Of a stretch of 64,000 bases of DNA, positions 20,583 to 30,680 are shown one piece after another. Position 1 is the first letter of the stretch, and every line of letters starts with the position of its first letter. The stretch is taken from the NCBI RefSeq assembly GCF_005237295.1, contig NZ_CP033006.1, positions 248,001 to 312,000 of the forward strand. Direction: 5' to 3'. Made by a program: the position numbers and the translations under genes. The notes beneath the pieces were generated by a model that saw nothing but the letters and a program-made list of their open reading frames with translations, had not been told where the DNA came from and ran no database searches. The stretch is from Buchnera aphidicola (Macrosiphum euphorbiae) (GTDB lineage Bacteria; Pseudomonadota; Gammaproteobacteria; Enterobacterales; Enterobacteriaceae).

Positions 20583-22301
20583 TTAGTTTCTAAGTTGCTT
20601 CACGATAAAATTTATTATGTCTTTAATATGAATTAAAATGTTTTTCTTGTTTTTTCTTTCACGATATTCAACATTATTATTTTTTATTAAACGTGTACTA
20701 AGAATAATTTGATGGGGAATACCAATTAAATCAATTTCATTGAACATAACTCCCGGTTGTTTATTACGATCATCCAAGATAACGTCTATTCCTATTTTTT
20801 TGAAATTTTGATATAAAATATTTGCCATTTTTTTAATTTGATTAGATTTTTCCATATTTATAGGCAAAATAACTAATTCAAAAGGCGCAATAGAATGTGG
20901 CCAAATAATACCGTTTTTATCATGATTTTGTTCAATAACAGCTGCTACAATTCGTGTTATTCCTATCCCATAACAACCCATATATAAATTTTCTTGTCCA
21001 CCATTTTTTATCTTAATAGACTTTTGCATTTTTCTAGAATATTTTTGTCCGATTTGGAATATATGACCAATTTCAATGCTTTTTTTAATATTTAATAATC
21101 CTATACCATTGGGACTGAAATCATTTTCTGTTACTTTTCTAATATCTTTAATTATTGGTATAGGTAAATCAATACCCCAATTTACATTAATAAAAAAATA
21201 TTTATTAATATTTGAACCAATAGTAAAATTTTTCATTTTATAAGTAGAAACATCAGCAATAATAGGAATATTTAATCCTAAAGGTCCTAAGAATTTTTTT
21301 TCCGTTCCTATTAATGACATAGTTTCTTTTTCATTGAGGAATATCAAAGGTTTTTTTAAAATATCAATTTTTTCTATTTTAAATAAGTTTAATTCATGAT
21401 CTCCTCTTATTAACAACGCAGCGATTGAAGTTATGTGTTTTATTTTTATTTGTACTAAAAAAGTTTTAATTTGATTATGTAATGGTGTATTTAATTTCTC
21501 AGAGCTTATTATAGACTTATTAGTTTTTGATTTATCTTGAATAATTGTAGATTGATCTTTTTTTTTAAAAAAACTTATTGTTTCTATAGATTCAGCCATA
21601 TTAATATTTGAAAAATATGATTTATCAGAAGAAAAAACTATTTCATCTTCTCCATTTTTAGAAAAAGCTTGAAATTCATGTGAAATATTACCTCCCATAG
21701 AACCTGAATCAGCTTTTACTACACAAAAATCTAACTTCATTTTTTTAAATATATTTATATAACTATTATAAAATTTATTATATGTTTTTTCTAGACACGT
21801 TTGGTTAATATGAAAAGAGTAAGCGTCTTTCATTGTGAATTCACGTGCTCTAATTACTCCAGAACGAGGTCGTGTTTCATCTCGAAATTTTGTTTGTATT
21901 TGATATATAATTAATGGAAGTTCTTTATATGAATGAATTTCAGTACTAATAAAATTAGTAACTACTTCTTCATTTGTAGGTCCTAAAATAAATTGGTTGT
22001 TACGACGGTCAGAAAATTTTAATAATTCCTCTCCATATACACTAAAGCGACCACTTTCTTTCCATAAATATTCAGGTTGAATAATAGGCATTGATATTTC
22101 TAATGCGTTTATTTTTTCCATTTCTTTTATAATGATTTTTTTTATTTTTTTTAGTACTCTTATCCCAGTTGGAAGCCAAATATATAAACCTGAAGATGTT
22201 TTTCTGATCATACCACTTCTTAACATTAGTTGATGGCTGATAATTTTTGCGTCATAAGGTATGTCTTTTAAAGTTGATAATAAATATTGACTTGTAAGCA
22301 T
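20583..22301 (-). CDS. proS: Prolyl-tRNA synthetase
   Basis: ProS charges tRNA-Pro. This is the bacterial type with the editing (INS) domain inserted between class II motifs 2 and 3. Motif 1 region includes SGLYIWLPTGIRVLKKI; motif 2 is seen in KFRDETRPRSGVIRAREFTMKDAYSFH. The INS domain spans about 230-390 and motif 3 is YGIGITRIVAAVIEQN. The C-terminal anticodon domain begins near residue 475 (PFELVILPINMEKSN). Length 572 equals E. coli. It stands alone on the minus strand, convergent with dnaE and divergent from flhB. Confidence 0.97.
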   Translation of the reverse strand: MLTSQYLLSTLKDIPYDAKIISHQLMLRSGMIRKTSSGLYIWLPTGIRVLKKIKKIIIKEMEKINALEISMPIIQPEYLWKESGRFSVYGEELLKFSDRRNNQFILGPTNEEVVTNFISTEIHSYKELPLIIYQIQTKFRDETRPRSGVIRAREFTMKDAYSFHINQTCLEKTYNKFYNSYINIFKKMKLDFCVVKADSGSMGGNISHEFQAFSKNGEDEIVFSSDKSYFSNINMAESIETISFFKKKDQSTIIQDKSKTNKSIISSEKLNTPLHNQIKTFLVQIKIKHITSIAALLIRGDHELNLFKIEKIDILKKPLIFLNEKETMSLIGTEKKFLGPLGLNIPIIADVSTYKMKNFTIGSNINKYFFINVNWGIDLPIPIIKDIRKVTENDFSPNGIGLLNIKKSIEIGHIFQIGQKYSRKMQKSIKIKNGGQENLYMGCYGIGITRIVAAVIEQNHDKNGIIWPHSIAPFELVILPINMEKSNQIKKMANILYQNFKKIGIDVILDDRNKQPGVMFNEIDLIGIPHQIILSTRLIKNNNVEYRERKNKKNILIHIKDIINFIVKQLRN

Positions 22302-22604
22302 TTATTGAGGTCTCAAAAATAAAATTTTTTTAATGGTGAACATAATTTTATTATATAATAGAATTATGTTCTAAATAATTTATTTCAAAATAAAATATGT
22401 AAAAAAATAAATATATATACTTTTTTTGAATTAATATAAATATTATATATTTTTAAAAAAATTGAATATAAATGTATATTATTTCAATATGTATAAAACG
22501 GATTTAGTCTGTGTAGATCATTAATAAAATTAACTTGTTTTTTTTTTAATACAGAGGTTTAATGATTTTTTTACATATAAAAACAGTGGTTAAAAATATC
22601 TATA
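22302..22604. other. Divergent spacer between proS and flhB
   Basis: The 303 bases are very A+T rich and must contain the promoters for proS (minus) and flhBA (plus). I do not see a sigma-28 flagellar promoter (TAAA with GCCGATAA). The only notable item is a 17-codon open frame at 22562-22615 with its own ribosome-binding site that overlaps the flhB start. Confidence 0.45.
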
Positions 22605-22615
22605 ATGAATCATAA
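22562..22615 (+). CDS. Possible 17-codon upstream ORF overlapping flhB
   Basis: ATG at 22562 follows AGAGG at 22553-22557 with a four-base spacing and encodes MIFLHIKTVVKNIYNES, ending at 22613-22615, 11 bases inside flhB. flhB itself has only a weak ribosome site, so ribosomes leaving this frame could restart on flhB (translational coupling). No similarity is recognised, and coincidence is possible. Confidence 0.25.
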   Translation: MIFLHIKTVVKNIYNES

Positions 22616-23756
22616 TACAAATGAGGAAAAAACAGAAAATCCTAGTGAACATCGTATTAGAAAATTTCGTAAAACAGGAAAAACAAGGTATTCTAGAGAA
22701 TTAAATTCTTTATTAATTTTATTAGTAGGATTTATAAATTTATGGTGGTTTAGAGATTTAATTATTTTTAATCTTGGTAAAATGATGTCTAATAGTTTTT
22801 GTTTTGATAAGAATGATTTTTTAAATAAAAATAATATTTTATTAGAAATATGTACATCTTTAAAAGATATATTATATGTTTTTTTTCCATTTTTAATATC
22901 TTTGTTAATTGTAACTACAATACCTCCTATACTTTTCAGTGGTATTAAATTAAATTTTAAATCATTAAAATTTAATTTTATAAAATTAAATCCTTTTCAG
23001 GGTTTGAAAAGAATGTTTTCTTTGCAAATAATGATAGAGTTTTTAAAGATTATATTGAAATTATTTGTAGTTAGTAGCATATCCTTTTGGTATTTATATG
23101 TTTCTTTTTCTAAAGTCTTATCTTTAATTAACGAAAATTATATATCTTCATTATTAGATGGATGTAATGTAATTTCTGTTTGTTGTTTTTTAGTAATATT
23201 AGGATTAGTTCCTATTGTTTTTTTTGATATTATTTGGCAACAATTTAATTACTATAAAAAATTAAAAATGACTCGTCAAGAAATCAAAGATGAATTAAGA
23301 GAGAAAGAAGGAAATCCAAATATAAAAATTCGGATTCGTCAAGAAATGAAAGCTGCTATGCGCAGAAGAATGATTGCAGATATTCCTAAAGCTGACGTAA
23401 TTATCACTAATCCTATACATTATTCTGTTGCACTTAAATATGATGAAAGTAAAATGAACGCACCTAAAGTGATAGCTAAAGGTATAGGTGAAGTAGCTAT
23501 AAAAATACAGAATTTAGCACTTAAAAATAATATCTCTATTATTTCTGCACCATCATTAGCTCGTTCATTATACCGTTATTCCGAAATAGGACAATACATT
23601 CCTGGTCCTCTGTATAAAGCTGTTGCAGAAGTTTTAGCATGGGTTTGGAAAGTACGACAATGGAAAAAAGAAGGCGGCGTTTTTCCTGAAAAACCTAGAA
23701 ATATACTAGTTCCATCTGAATTAAATTTTACAGGAGAACATAAAACTGATGATTAA
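22605..23756 (+). CDS. flhB: Flagellar type III export switch protein FlhB
   Basis: FlhB is the inner-membrane substrate-specificity switch of the flagellar export apparatus. The 383 residues have four hydrophobic segments between about 35 and 210, then a cytoplasmic domain beginning REIKDEL-like TRQEIKDELREKEG. The self-cleavage site normally NPTH is NPIH here (Asn269, Pro270, Ile271, His272, same numbering as enteric FlhB). The C-terminal part keeps PLARALYR-like PSLARSLYRYSEIGQYIPG. The stop overlaps the flhA start by eight bases. In Buchnera flagellar basal bodies are known to be numerous on the cell surface without filaments and are proposed to export proteins. Confidence 0.96.
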   Translation: MNHNTNEEKTENPSEHRIRKFRKTGKTRYSRELNSLLILLVGFINLWWFRDLIIFNLGKMMSNSFCFDKNDFLNKNNILLEICTSLKDILYVFFPFLISLLIVTTIPPILFSGIKLNFKSLKFNFIKLNPFQGLKRMFSLQIMIEFLKIILKLFVVSSISFWYLYVSFSKVLSLINENYISSLLDGCNVISVCCFLVILGLVPIVFFDIIWQQFNYYKKLKMTRQEIKDELREKEGNPNIKIRIRQEMKAAMRRRMIADIPKADVIITNPIHYSVALKYDESKMNAPKVIAKGIGEVAIKIQNLALKNNISIISAPSLARSLYRYSEIGQYIPGPLYKAVAEVLAWVWKVRQWKKEGGVFPEKPRNILVPSELNFTGEHKTDD

Positions 23757-25839
23757 TTTGTCTTCTTTTTTTCGTATTGTAAAAAGTTTAAAAACAACTC
23801 AATGGCAAATACTTTCAGGTCCAGTACTTATTTTAATGATTTTATCAATGATGGTTTTGCCATTAGCACCTTTTGTTTTAGATATTTTCTTTACTTTTAA
23901 TATTGCTTTATCAATAATAATTTTGCTTGTTTCTATGTTTACCCGTCATACTTTAGAATTTACTGCTTTTCCAACAATTCTACTATTTTCTACATTATTA
24001 CGTTTAGCGTTAAATGTGGCATCTACTCGTGTTATTTTTTTAAGGGGTCATACTGGAACAGATTCGGCAGGAAGAGTAATTGAATCATTTGGTCATTTTT
24101 TAGTAGGTGGAAATTTTGCTATTGGTATAGTTGTGTTTATAATTTTAGTTATTATTAATTTTATTGTTATTACTAAAGGAGCTAGTAGAATAGCGGAAGT
24201 TGGTGCACGATTTATATTAGATGCTATGCCAGGGAAACAAATGGCAATTGACGCTGATCTAAACGCAGGTTTAATTGGTGAAGAAAAAGCTAAAAAACGC
24301 CGTATAAAAATAACACAAGAAGCTGATTTTTATGGTTCTATGGATGGTGCTAGTAAATTTGTACGCGGAGATGCAATTGCTGGAATTTTAATAATGATCA
24401 TTAATATTTTTGGGGGTTTAATTATTGGTCTAATACAACATCATATGCTATTAAATAAAGCTGTAGAAGTTTATACATTGTTAACTATTGGAGATGGTTT
24501 AGTTGCTCAAATTCCAGCTTTAGTTATTTCTACCGCAGCAGGTGTTATCGTGACACGCGTTAGTAGTAACCAAAATGTTGGGGAACAAATGGTTAGTCAA
24601 TTGTTTTATAATCCTCAAGTTATTTTATTGAGTGCAATAGTATTAGGAATTCTTGGTTTGGTTCCAGGAATGCCAAATATTATATTTTTAGCATTTACAG
24701 TTTTATTGTTCATTCTTTCTTGGTGGTTATACGAAAAAAAATATGATCTAGAAAATAATTTTTTAAATTCTAATAAAAAATATAAACTAATACATGATGC
24801 AATTTCTGAAGCATCTTGGAAAGATGTTGAACTAGAAGATCCAATTAGAATAGAAATAGGTTATAAATTAACACCAATGACAGATGTTAATCAAAAAGGT
24901 GATTTATTAGATAGAATTCGTGTAGTTCGTAAAAAAATTGCCCAAGAAATTGGATTTTTGCCTCCACTAGTACGTATTAAAAATAATATGAATTTATCAG
25001 GAAATATTTACCGTGTTTTTATTAAAGGAGTAGAAGTAGGTCAAGGAAAATGTTTTTATGGGCGTTTTATGGCTATTAATTCAGGCAGAGAAACAGAATC
25101 TTTACCTTTTGAAAAAATATATGAACCTACTTTTGGTTTATCTGGTTATTGGATTGATGAAGAATTTAAAAATACCGCTCAAAAAAAGGGGTATTCTGTT
25201 ATAGAATCTAGTGTTGTGATTTCAACACATTTAAATTTTTTAATTACTAAGCATGTTGATGAATTATTTGGACGTCAAGAAGCTCAACAATTATTAGAAC
25301 ATGTCAGTGTAGAAATGCCAAAATTAACTGAAGATTTAGTCCCGAATGTAATTAATTTAACAGTACTTCATAAAGTTCTTAAAAATTTATTATTAGAACA
25401 TGTTCCAATACGTGATATGAGAACTATTTTAGAATCATTATCAGAATGTGCAGATACTCAAAAAGATCCAAATGAACTAACCAGTACTGTACGTATTGCA
25501 TTAAGAAAAATTCTTATGCAAAAATTATTTCATCAAAATAGTATTATTGAAATAATAGGACTAGAATCAAATCTAGAGCAATTATTATTAAATAGTTTAA
25601 AAGCGGGAACTAATATTATAGAACCTACTCTATCTGCAAGTTTATTAGAAAAAACAAAAGAAGCTATTAAAAAACAATTATTAATAGGTGCTCCTCTTGT
25701 ATTATTAGTCAGTCATCCCTTGCGATATTTCTTATCTAAATTTTTACGACAAAGTTTTCCAGAATTAACTGTTTTATCTCATCTTGAAATTATAGATGCA
25801 AAAAAAATAAAAATGACTAATATTATTGGTGTTTCATAA
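23749..25839 (+). CDS. flhA: Flagellar type III export gate protein FlhA
   Basis: FlhA forms the nonameric export gate and docks substrates. The 696 residues show about eight transmembrane helices in the first 330 residues, the conserved LRLALNVASTRVIFL segment and RGDAIAGILIMIINIFGG. The large cytoplasmic domain (about 360-690) includes LVPNVINLTVLHKVLKNLL and the Arg/Glu-rich region before RILEAL-like MRTILESLSE. It is translationally coupled to flhB by an 8-base overlap. flhE, which follows in E. coli, is missing. Confidence 0.97.
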   Translation: MINLSSFFRIVKSLKTTQWQILSGPVLILMILSMMVLPLAPFVLDIFFTFNIALSIIILLVSMFTRHTLEFTAFPTILLFSTLLRLALNVASTRVIFLRGHTGTDSAGRVIESFGHFLVGGNFAIGIVVFIILVIINFIVITKGASRIAEVGARFILDAMPGKQMAIDADLNAGLIGEEKAKKRRIKITQEADFYGSMDGASKFVRGDAIAGILIMIINIFGGLIIGLIQHHMLLNKAVEVYTLLTIGDGLVAQIPALVISTAAGVIVTRVSSNQNVGEQMVSQLFYNPQVILLSAIVLGILGLVPGMPNIIFLAFTVLLFILSWWLYEKKYDLENNFLNSNKKYKLIHDAISEASWKDVELEDPIRIEIGYKLTPMTDVNQKGDLLDRIRVVRKKIAQEIGFLPPLVRIKNNMNLSGNIYRVFIKGVEVGQGKCFYGRFMAINSGRETESLPFEKIYEPTFGLSGYWIDEEFKNTAQKKGYSVIESSVVISTHLNFLITKHVDELFGRQEAQQLLEHVSVEMPKLTEDLVPNVINLTVLHKVLKNLLLEHVPIRDMRTILESLSECADTQKDPNELTSTVRIALRKILMQKLFHQNSIIEIIGLESNLEQLLLNSLKAGTNIIEPTLSASLLEKTKEAIKKQLLIGAPLVLLVSHPLRYFLSKFLRQSFPELTVLSHLEIIDAKKIKMTNIIGVS

Positions 25840-25879
25840 AAAATAGAATTAGAAAGTTGTTTTATCTATATTTTAAATA

Positions 25880-25945
25880 CAGATTGGTGTGGCGGTAAGT
25901 AGTGCGTTTTAGTGCTACATTATTTCCTCACCTTGCTGGTTTTTT
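25880..25945 (+). ncRNA. Structured GC-rich element with T6 tract between flhA and argS
   Basis: A segment with clearly higher G+C than its surroundings folds into one long interrupted stem-loop. CAG (25880-25882) pairs with CTG (25936-25938), GGTG (25886-25889) with CACC (25929-25932), and GG (25891-25892) with CC (25926-25927). Inside is a stem of GTAGTGC (25899-25905) with GTGCTAC (25912-25918) around a 6-base loop. Six T residues follow at 25940-25945. It may be an elaborate terminator of flhBA or a small RNA with its own terminator. It does not match the 4.5S, 6S, RNase P or tmRNA cores as I know them. Confidence 0.45.
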
Positions 25946-25971
25946 AGAGTTTGTATAATATGAATAATATT

Positions 25972-27696
25972 TTACATTTTTTTTGTCACTTTAATACCAA
26001 GTATATTAAGTCCTTTTTTTAACGTTTTAGCTGTTAAAATAGATAACTTAAGTCTACTTTTACGATTTTTTATTTTTTTAGAAAAAAGTATAGAACAATT
26101 TTCATAAAAATTAGAAAAACTTGTTGCAAGTTGATAAAGATATTTGCATAAGATATGAGGTGTTCCTTTTTGAGAAATCAGCAGAATAATTTCTTCAAAC
26201 TCTAATATTTTAATAGCTAAATTAATTTCATTTTCTTTTTTCAATACAATTTTTTCTTTTAATTTATTCACAGGAATAGTAGATTTTTTTAAAATGGAAA
26301 TAATTCTTGTATAAGCATACTGAATATAAGGGGCAGTATTACCTTCGAAACTTAGCATTTTATCCCAGTCAAAAACATAATTAGTGTTTCTATTTTTAGA
26401 TAAGTCTGCATATTTTACTGCGCCAATACCTATTATATTAGCTAATTGAACTGCTTTTTTTTTAGATAAATTAGTTTTTTTTTGTTTGATTAAATGTATT
26501 GCTCTTTCTATGGCTTCATCGAGAAGTGCAGAAAGTTTGATGGTATCACCATTACGAGTTTTAAATGGACGTTTATTTTTTGATAACATCATTCCAAACA
26601 TATGATGTTCTAATGATAAATTAGGAGATGTATAATTAGCTTTTTTAGCTATAGTCCAAGCTTGTATTAGATGTTGATGTTGACGAGAATCAGTATAATA
26701 TATAATACGATTAGCATGTAATTTTTGACATCTGTATTTAAAACAAGCAATATCAGTAGTAGAATATAAAAATCCCTTATCTTTTTTTTGAATAACAACA
26801 CCCATAGATTCTCCTAATCTATTCTTGAATTCTTTTAAAAAAACAACTGTAGAACCGTCTTTTTCAATTGCTATTTTTTTATTTTTAAGATCGTTAACAA
26901 TATCAGGAAGCATTTTGTTATATACACTTTCTCCCATAGTATGATTTTCTTTTAAAGTTACATTTAGCTTTTTGTATATTTTATAATTTTCCAGCATTGT
27001 AATCGATACTAATTTTTTCCAAATAGAAAAACAATTTTTATCTCCATTTTGCAACTTTACTACGTATTCTCTAGATTTTTCTGCAAATAATTCATCAATG
27101 TCATATTTTTTTTTTGCTCTACAATAAAATTTTTCTAGTTGTGTGAGAGATAAGTTGTCATGTTTTAATTTTTTATCTTCTAAATATGCAATTAACATCC
27201 CAAATTGTGTTCCCCAATCACCGATGTGGTTTGCTCTAATCACATTATGTCCTAAGAAATCTAATATTCTTGCCATAACATCTCCAATTATTGTTGAACG
27301 TAAATGTCCAATATGCATTTCTTTCGCAATATTTGGAGAAGAATAATCTATTACAATATTTTGTGATTTAGAGCGATTTATACCAAGACGAGATGAAATA
27401 AAAATTTTTTCTAATTGTTCCGAGATCCAGTTTTCATGGATAAAAATATTAATAAAACCTGGTTGAGAAAATGTTATTTTTTTATATCTAGATTTTTTTT
27501 TAATATTCAATATTATTATCTTGGATAATTCATATGGATCTAAATTTAATATATTAGATATTTTTATTAAATTATTAAGTTGATAATGACCTAATTTTGT
27601 TTTTTTATTCAATATAATAATAGGGTCGTATTCTTTATGATCAATTTTAATTAAAGCATTTTTAATATCTTTTTTTATTATGTTTTTTAAATTCAT
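25972..27696 (-). CDS. argS: Arginyl-tRNA synthetase
   Basis: ArgS charges tRNA-Arg and is a class Ia enzyme. The N-terminal Add1 domain covers about 1-110. The HIGH motif is in KEMHIGHLRSTIIGD (about residue 125). The KMSKS loop is degenerate as in many ArgRS (MLSKNKRPFKTRNG). The C-terminal all-helical anticodon domain starts near 455 (NTAPYIQYAYTRI) and ends LNILGIKVTKKM. Length 574 compares with 577 in E. coli. It is convergent with flhA and its start faces the 16S rRNA promoter region. Confidence 0.97.
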   Translation of the reverse strand: MNLKNIIKKDIKNALIKIDHKEYDPIIILNKKTKLGHYQLNNLIKISNILNLDPYELSKIIILNIKKKSRYKKITFSQPGFINIFIHENWISEQLEKIFISSRLGINRSKSQNIVIDYSSPNIAKEMHIGHLRSTIIGDVMARILDFLGHNVIRANHIGDWGTQFGMLIAYLEDKKLKHDNLSLTQLEKFYCRAKKKYDIDELFAEKSREYVVKLQNGDKNCFSIWKKLVSITMLENYKIYKKLNVTLKENHTMGESVYNKMLPDIVNDLKNKKIAIEKDGSTVVFLKEFKNRLGESMGVVIQKKDKGFLYSTTDIACFKYRCQKLHANRIIYYTDSRQHQHLIQAWTIAKKANYTSPNLSLEHHMFGMMLSKNKRPFKTRNGDTIKLSALLDEAIERAIHLIKQKKTNLSKKKAVQLANIIGIGAVKYADLSKNRNTNYVFDWDKMLSFEGNTAPYIQYAYTRIISILKKSTIPVNKLKEKIVLKKENEINLAIKILEFEEIILLISQKGTPHILCKYLYQLATSFSNFYENCSILFSKKIKNRKSRLKLSILTAKTLKKGLNILGIKVTKKM

Positions 27697-27932
27697 TATA
27701 AAAGCCTTTTCTTATATTACATTGAATTTTTAATTATTTTTTAAAAAACTAATGTAAATACATATTTTATGATATCTTACTAAAAGTAAATCATAATTGC
27801 ATTTTCAGAATATATTATATATATTACATTTTATATTTTTTTATTTATTTATTAAATAAAATTTTTAATTTTGTTTTATAAAAATATTTTAGTTCAAATA
27901 AAAATAAAAATTAAAAATTTTTTATAAAAAGG

Positions 27933-27961
27933 TTGACAATAGAATAAAAAAAATGTAATCT
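27933..27961 (+). promoter_or_regulatory. 16S rRNA promoter
   Basis: A perfect -35 hexamer TTGACA (27933-27938) is followed after exactly 17 bases by TAATCT (27956-27961). It is preceded by a long A/T tract resembling an UP element and followed by the boxA and processing leader of the rRNA unit. Only one promoter is evident, in contrast to the tandem P1/P2 of E. coli rrn operons. Confidence 0.85.
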
Positions 27962-27989
27962 CTTAATCTAAAGTTTTAGATATAAAAAC

Positions 27990-27998
27990 GCTCTTTAA
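27990..27998 (+). promoter_or_regulatory. boxA-like rRNA antitermination element
   Basis: GCTCTTTAA corresponds to the core of the E. coli rrn boxA (TGCTCTTTAACA), the NusB/S10 loading site that makes rRNA transcription resistant to Rho. Its position between the promoter and the processing stem is the expected one. Confidence 0.7.
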
Positions 27999-28005
27999 AA
28001 ATATA

Positions 28006-28026
28006 TTAGATAATCTGTGTGGGCAC
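28006..28026 (+). other. 5' arm of the 16S rRNA RNase III processing stem
   Basis: These 21 bases, containing the classic leader core CTGTGTGGGCAC, are complementary to 29680-29700 downstream of the 16S gene at 20 of 21 positions. The duplex loops out the whole 16S rRNA as in E. coli and is the expected RNase III substrate; rnc is encoded at 36809-37489. Confidence 0.85.
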
Positions 28027-28111
28027 AGACAATTAAGTACAAAATTTATTTTTTGTTATTTAAAAATCTCTTAAAGATTTATTTGTTTTATTTCTTTAAG
28101 AAAATTTCTTT

Positions 28112-29658
<1,547 letters not shown>

Positions 29659-29679
29659 AAAATATATACTTTTTTGAAA

Positions 29680-29700
29680 GTGCCCACACAAATTATCTAA
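29680..29700 (+). other. 3' arm of the 16S rRNA RNase III processing stem
   Basis: The segment starts GTGCCCACACAAATT and is the complement of 28006-28026 with one mismatch. It lies 21 bases after the mature 16S end and 13 bases before tRNA-Ile, the normal layout of an enteric rrn spacer. Confidence 0.85.
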
Positions 29701-29713
29701 TAAAAAAATTAGA

Positions 29714-29790
<77 letters not shown>

Positions 29791-29804
29791 TAAAAAATCA
29801 TCTG

Positions 29805-29877
29805 GGGGCTATAGCTCAGCTGGGAGAGCGCCTGCCTTGCACGCAGGAGGTCAGCGGTTCAATCCCGCTTAGCTCCA
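29805..29877 (+). tRNA. alaT: tRNA-Ala (anticodon TGC)
   Basis: A 73-base cloverleaf: acceptor GGGGCTA with TAGCTCC, D arm AGCTCAGCTGGGAGAGC, anticodon stem CCTGC/GCAGG with TGC at 29838-29840, discriminator A at 29877. No CCA is encoded (AAA follows), so a CCA-adding enzyme is required. The last nine bases overlap the 3' end of gloB on the opposite strand. Confidence 0.97.
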
Positions 29878-30627
29878 AAAATCTTTTTTTAATCTTAACT
29901 TCACAAATACTTCAAAAGAGTTTAAATTATTTTTTAGTCCAAGATATTTTTTTATACATTGCTCATCTGTCCTTAAAAATAAGTTAATTTTCTTTTCAAA
30001 CATAATAAATGAAGGCAAACTAGATTTGCCGAAATTATTTAATCTCTTTTTAATTCTTTTGAAATATAAATTAATTGATTCATCGTTAGGTAAAAAAAAC
30101 ATAGCAAACTTTAAATTTGATAAAGTATATTCATGAGAACAGCATAATATAGTATTATTTGGAAGAGAGGCAATTATTTTTATAGAATTATACATTTCTA
30201 AGTGTTTATCTTCATAAACACGTCCACAACCACCTGAAAAAAGAGTATCTCCACAAAAAATATACGGGTTGCTATAATAAGAAACATGACCTAATGTGTG
30301 ACCTGGGGTAAAAAAAACATGAAAAATTTTATTTAAAATGAAAATTTTATCTCCTTTATTTACAATTTTATTGACGCCATGTCGTTTTGTTTCATTAGGA
30401 CCAAAAACATTTATTTTTGGGAAACATTCAATAATTTTCTTCACTCCTCCTGTATGATCAATATGATCATGAGTTAATAAAATAGCTACAGGTTGCCATT
30501 TTTTTTTCTCTAATTCTTTTATTATAGGTTCAGACAAACCAGGATCTATGATTATGCAAAAATTTTGAAGATTATAAAGAATCCAAACATAGTTATCAAC
30601 TAATATAGGTATTTTTTTTAACATCAT
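29869..30627 (-). CDS. gloB: Hydroxyacylglutathione hydrolase (glyoxalase II)
   Basis: GloB hydrolyses S-lactoylglutathione to lactate and glutathione, the last step of methylglyoxal detoxification. The metallo-beta-lactamase zinc motif is LLTHDHIDHTGG at about residue 52-63, followed by FTPGHTLGHVSYY and FCGDTLFSGGCGR, all metal ligands intact. The C-terminal glutathione-binding domain includes SHEYTLSNLKFA. Length 252 matches E. coli (251), ending KKDFWS, so the C terminus is natural even though its stop codon lies inside tRNA-Ala on the other strand. In E. coli gloB is also close to rnhA-dnaQ. Confidence 0.96.
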   Translation of the reverse strand: MMLKKIPILVDNYVWILYNLQNFCIIIDPGLSEPIIKELEKKKWQPVAILLTHDHIDHTGGVKKIIECFPKINVFGPNETKRHGVNKIVNKGDKIFILNKIFHVFFTPGHTLGHVSYYSNPYIFCGDTLFSGGCGRVYEDKHLEMYNSIKIIASLPNNTILCCSHEYTLSNLKFAMFFLPNDESINLYFKRIKKRLNNFGKSSLPSFIMFEKKINLFLRTDEQCIKKYLGLKNNLNSFEVFVKLRLKKDFWS

Positions 30628-30680
30628 AATGTTTTCTTATTTTCTTGTTATAGTTATTTTTATAAAAATAATTGTAATTA

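Larger units (their letters stand above)
27697..28111 (+). other. argS-rrs spacer and 16S rRNA leader
   Basis: The 415 bases carry, in order, an A+T-rich stretch that would serve the argS promoter on the minus strand and as an upstream-activating region for rRNA, then the near-consensus rRNA promoter (27933-27961). A boxA-like antitermination element (27990-27998) follows, then the 5' half of the RNase III processing stem (28006-28026). No protein-coding frame is supported. Confidence 0.8.
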
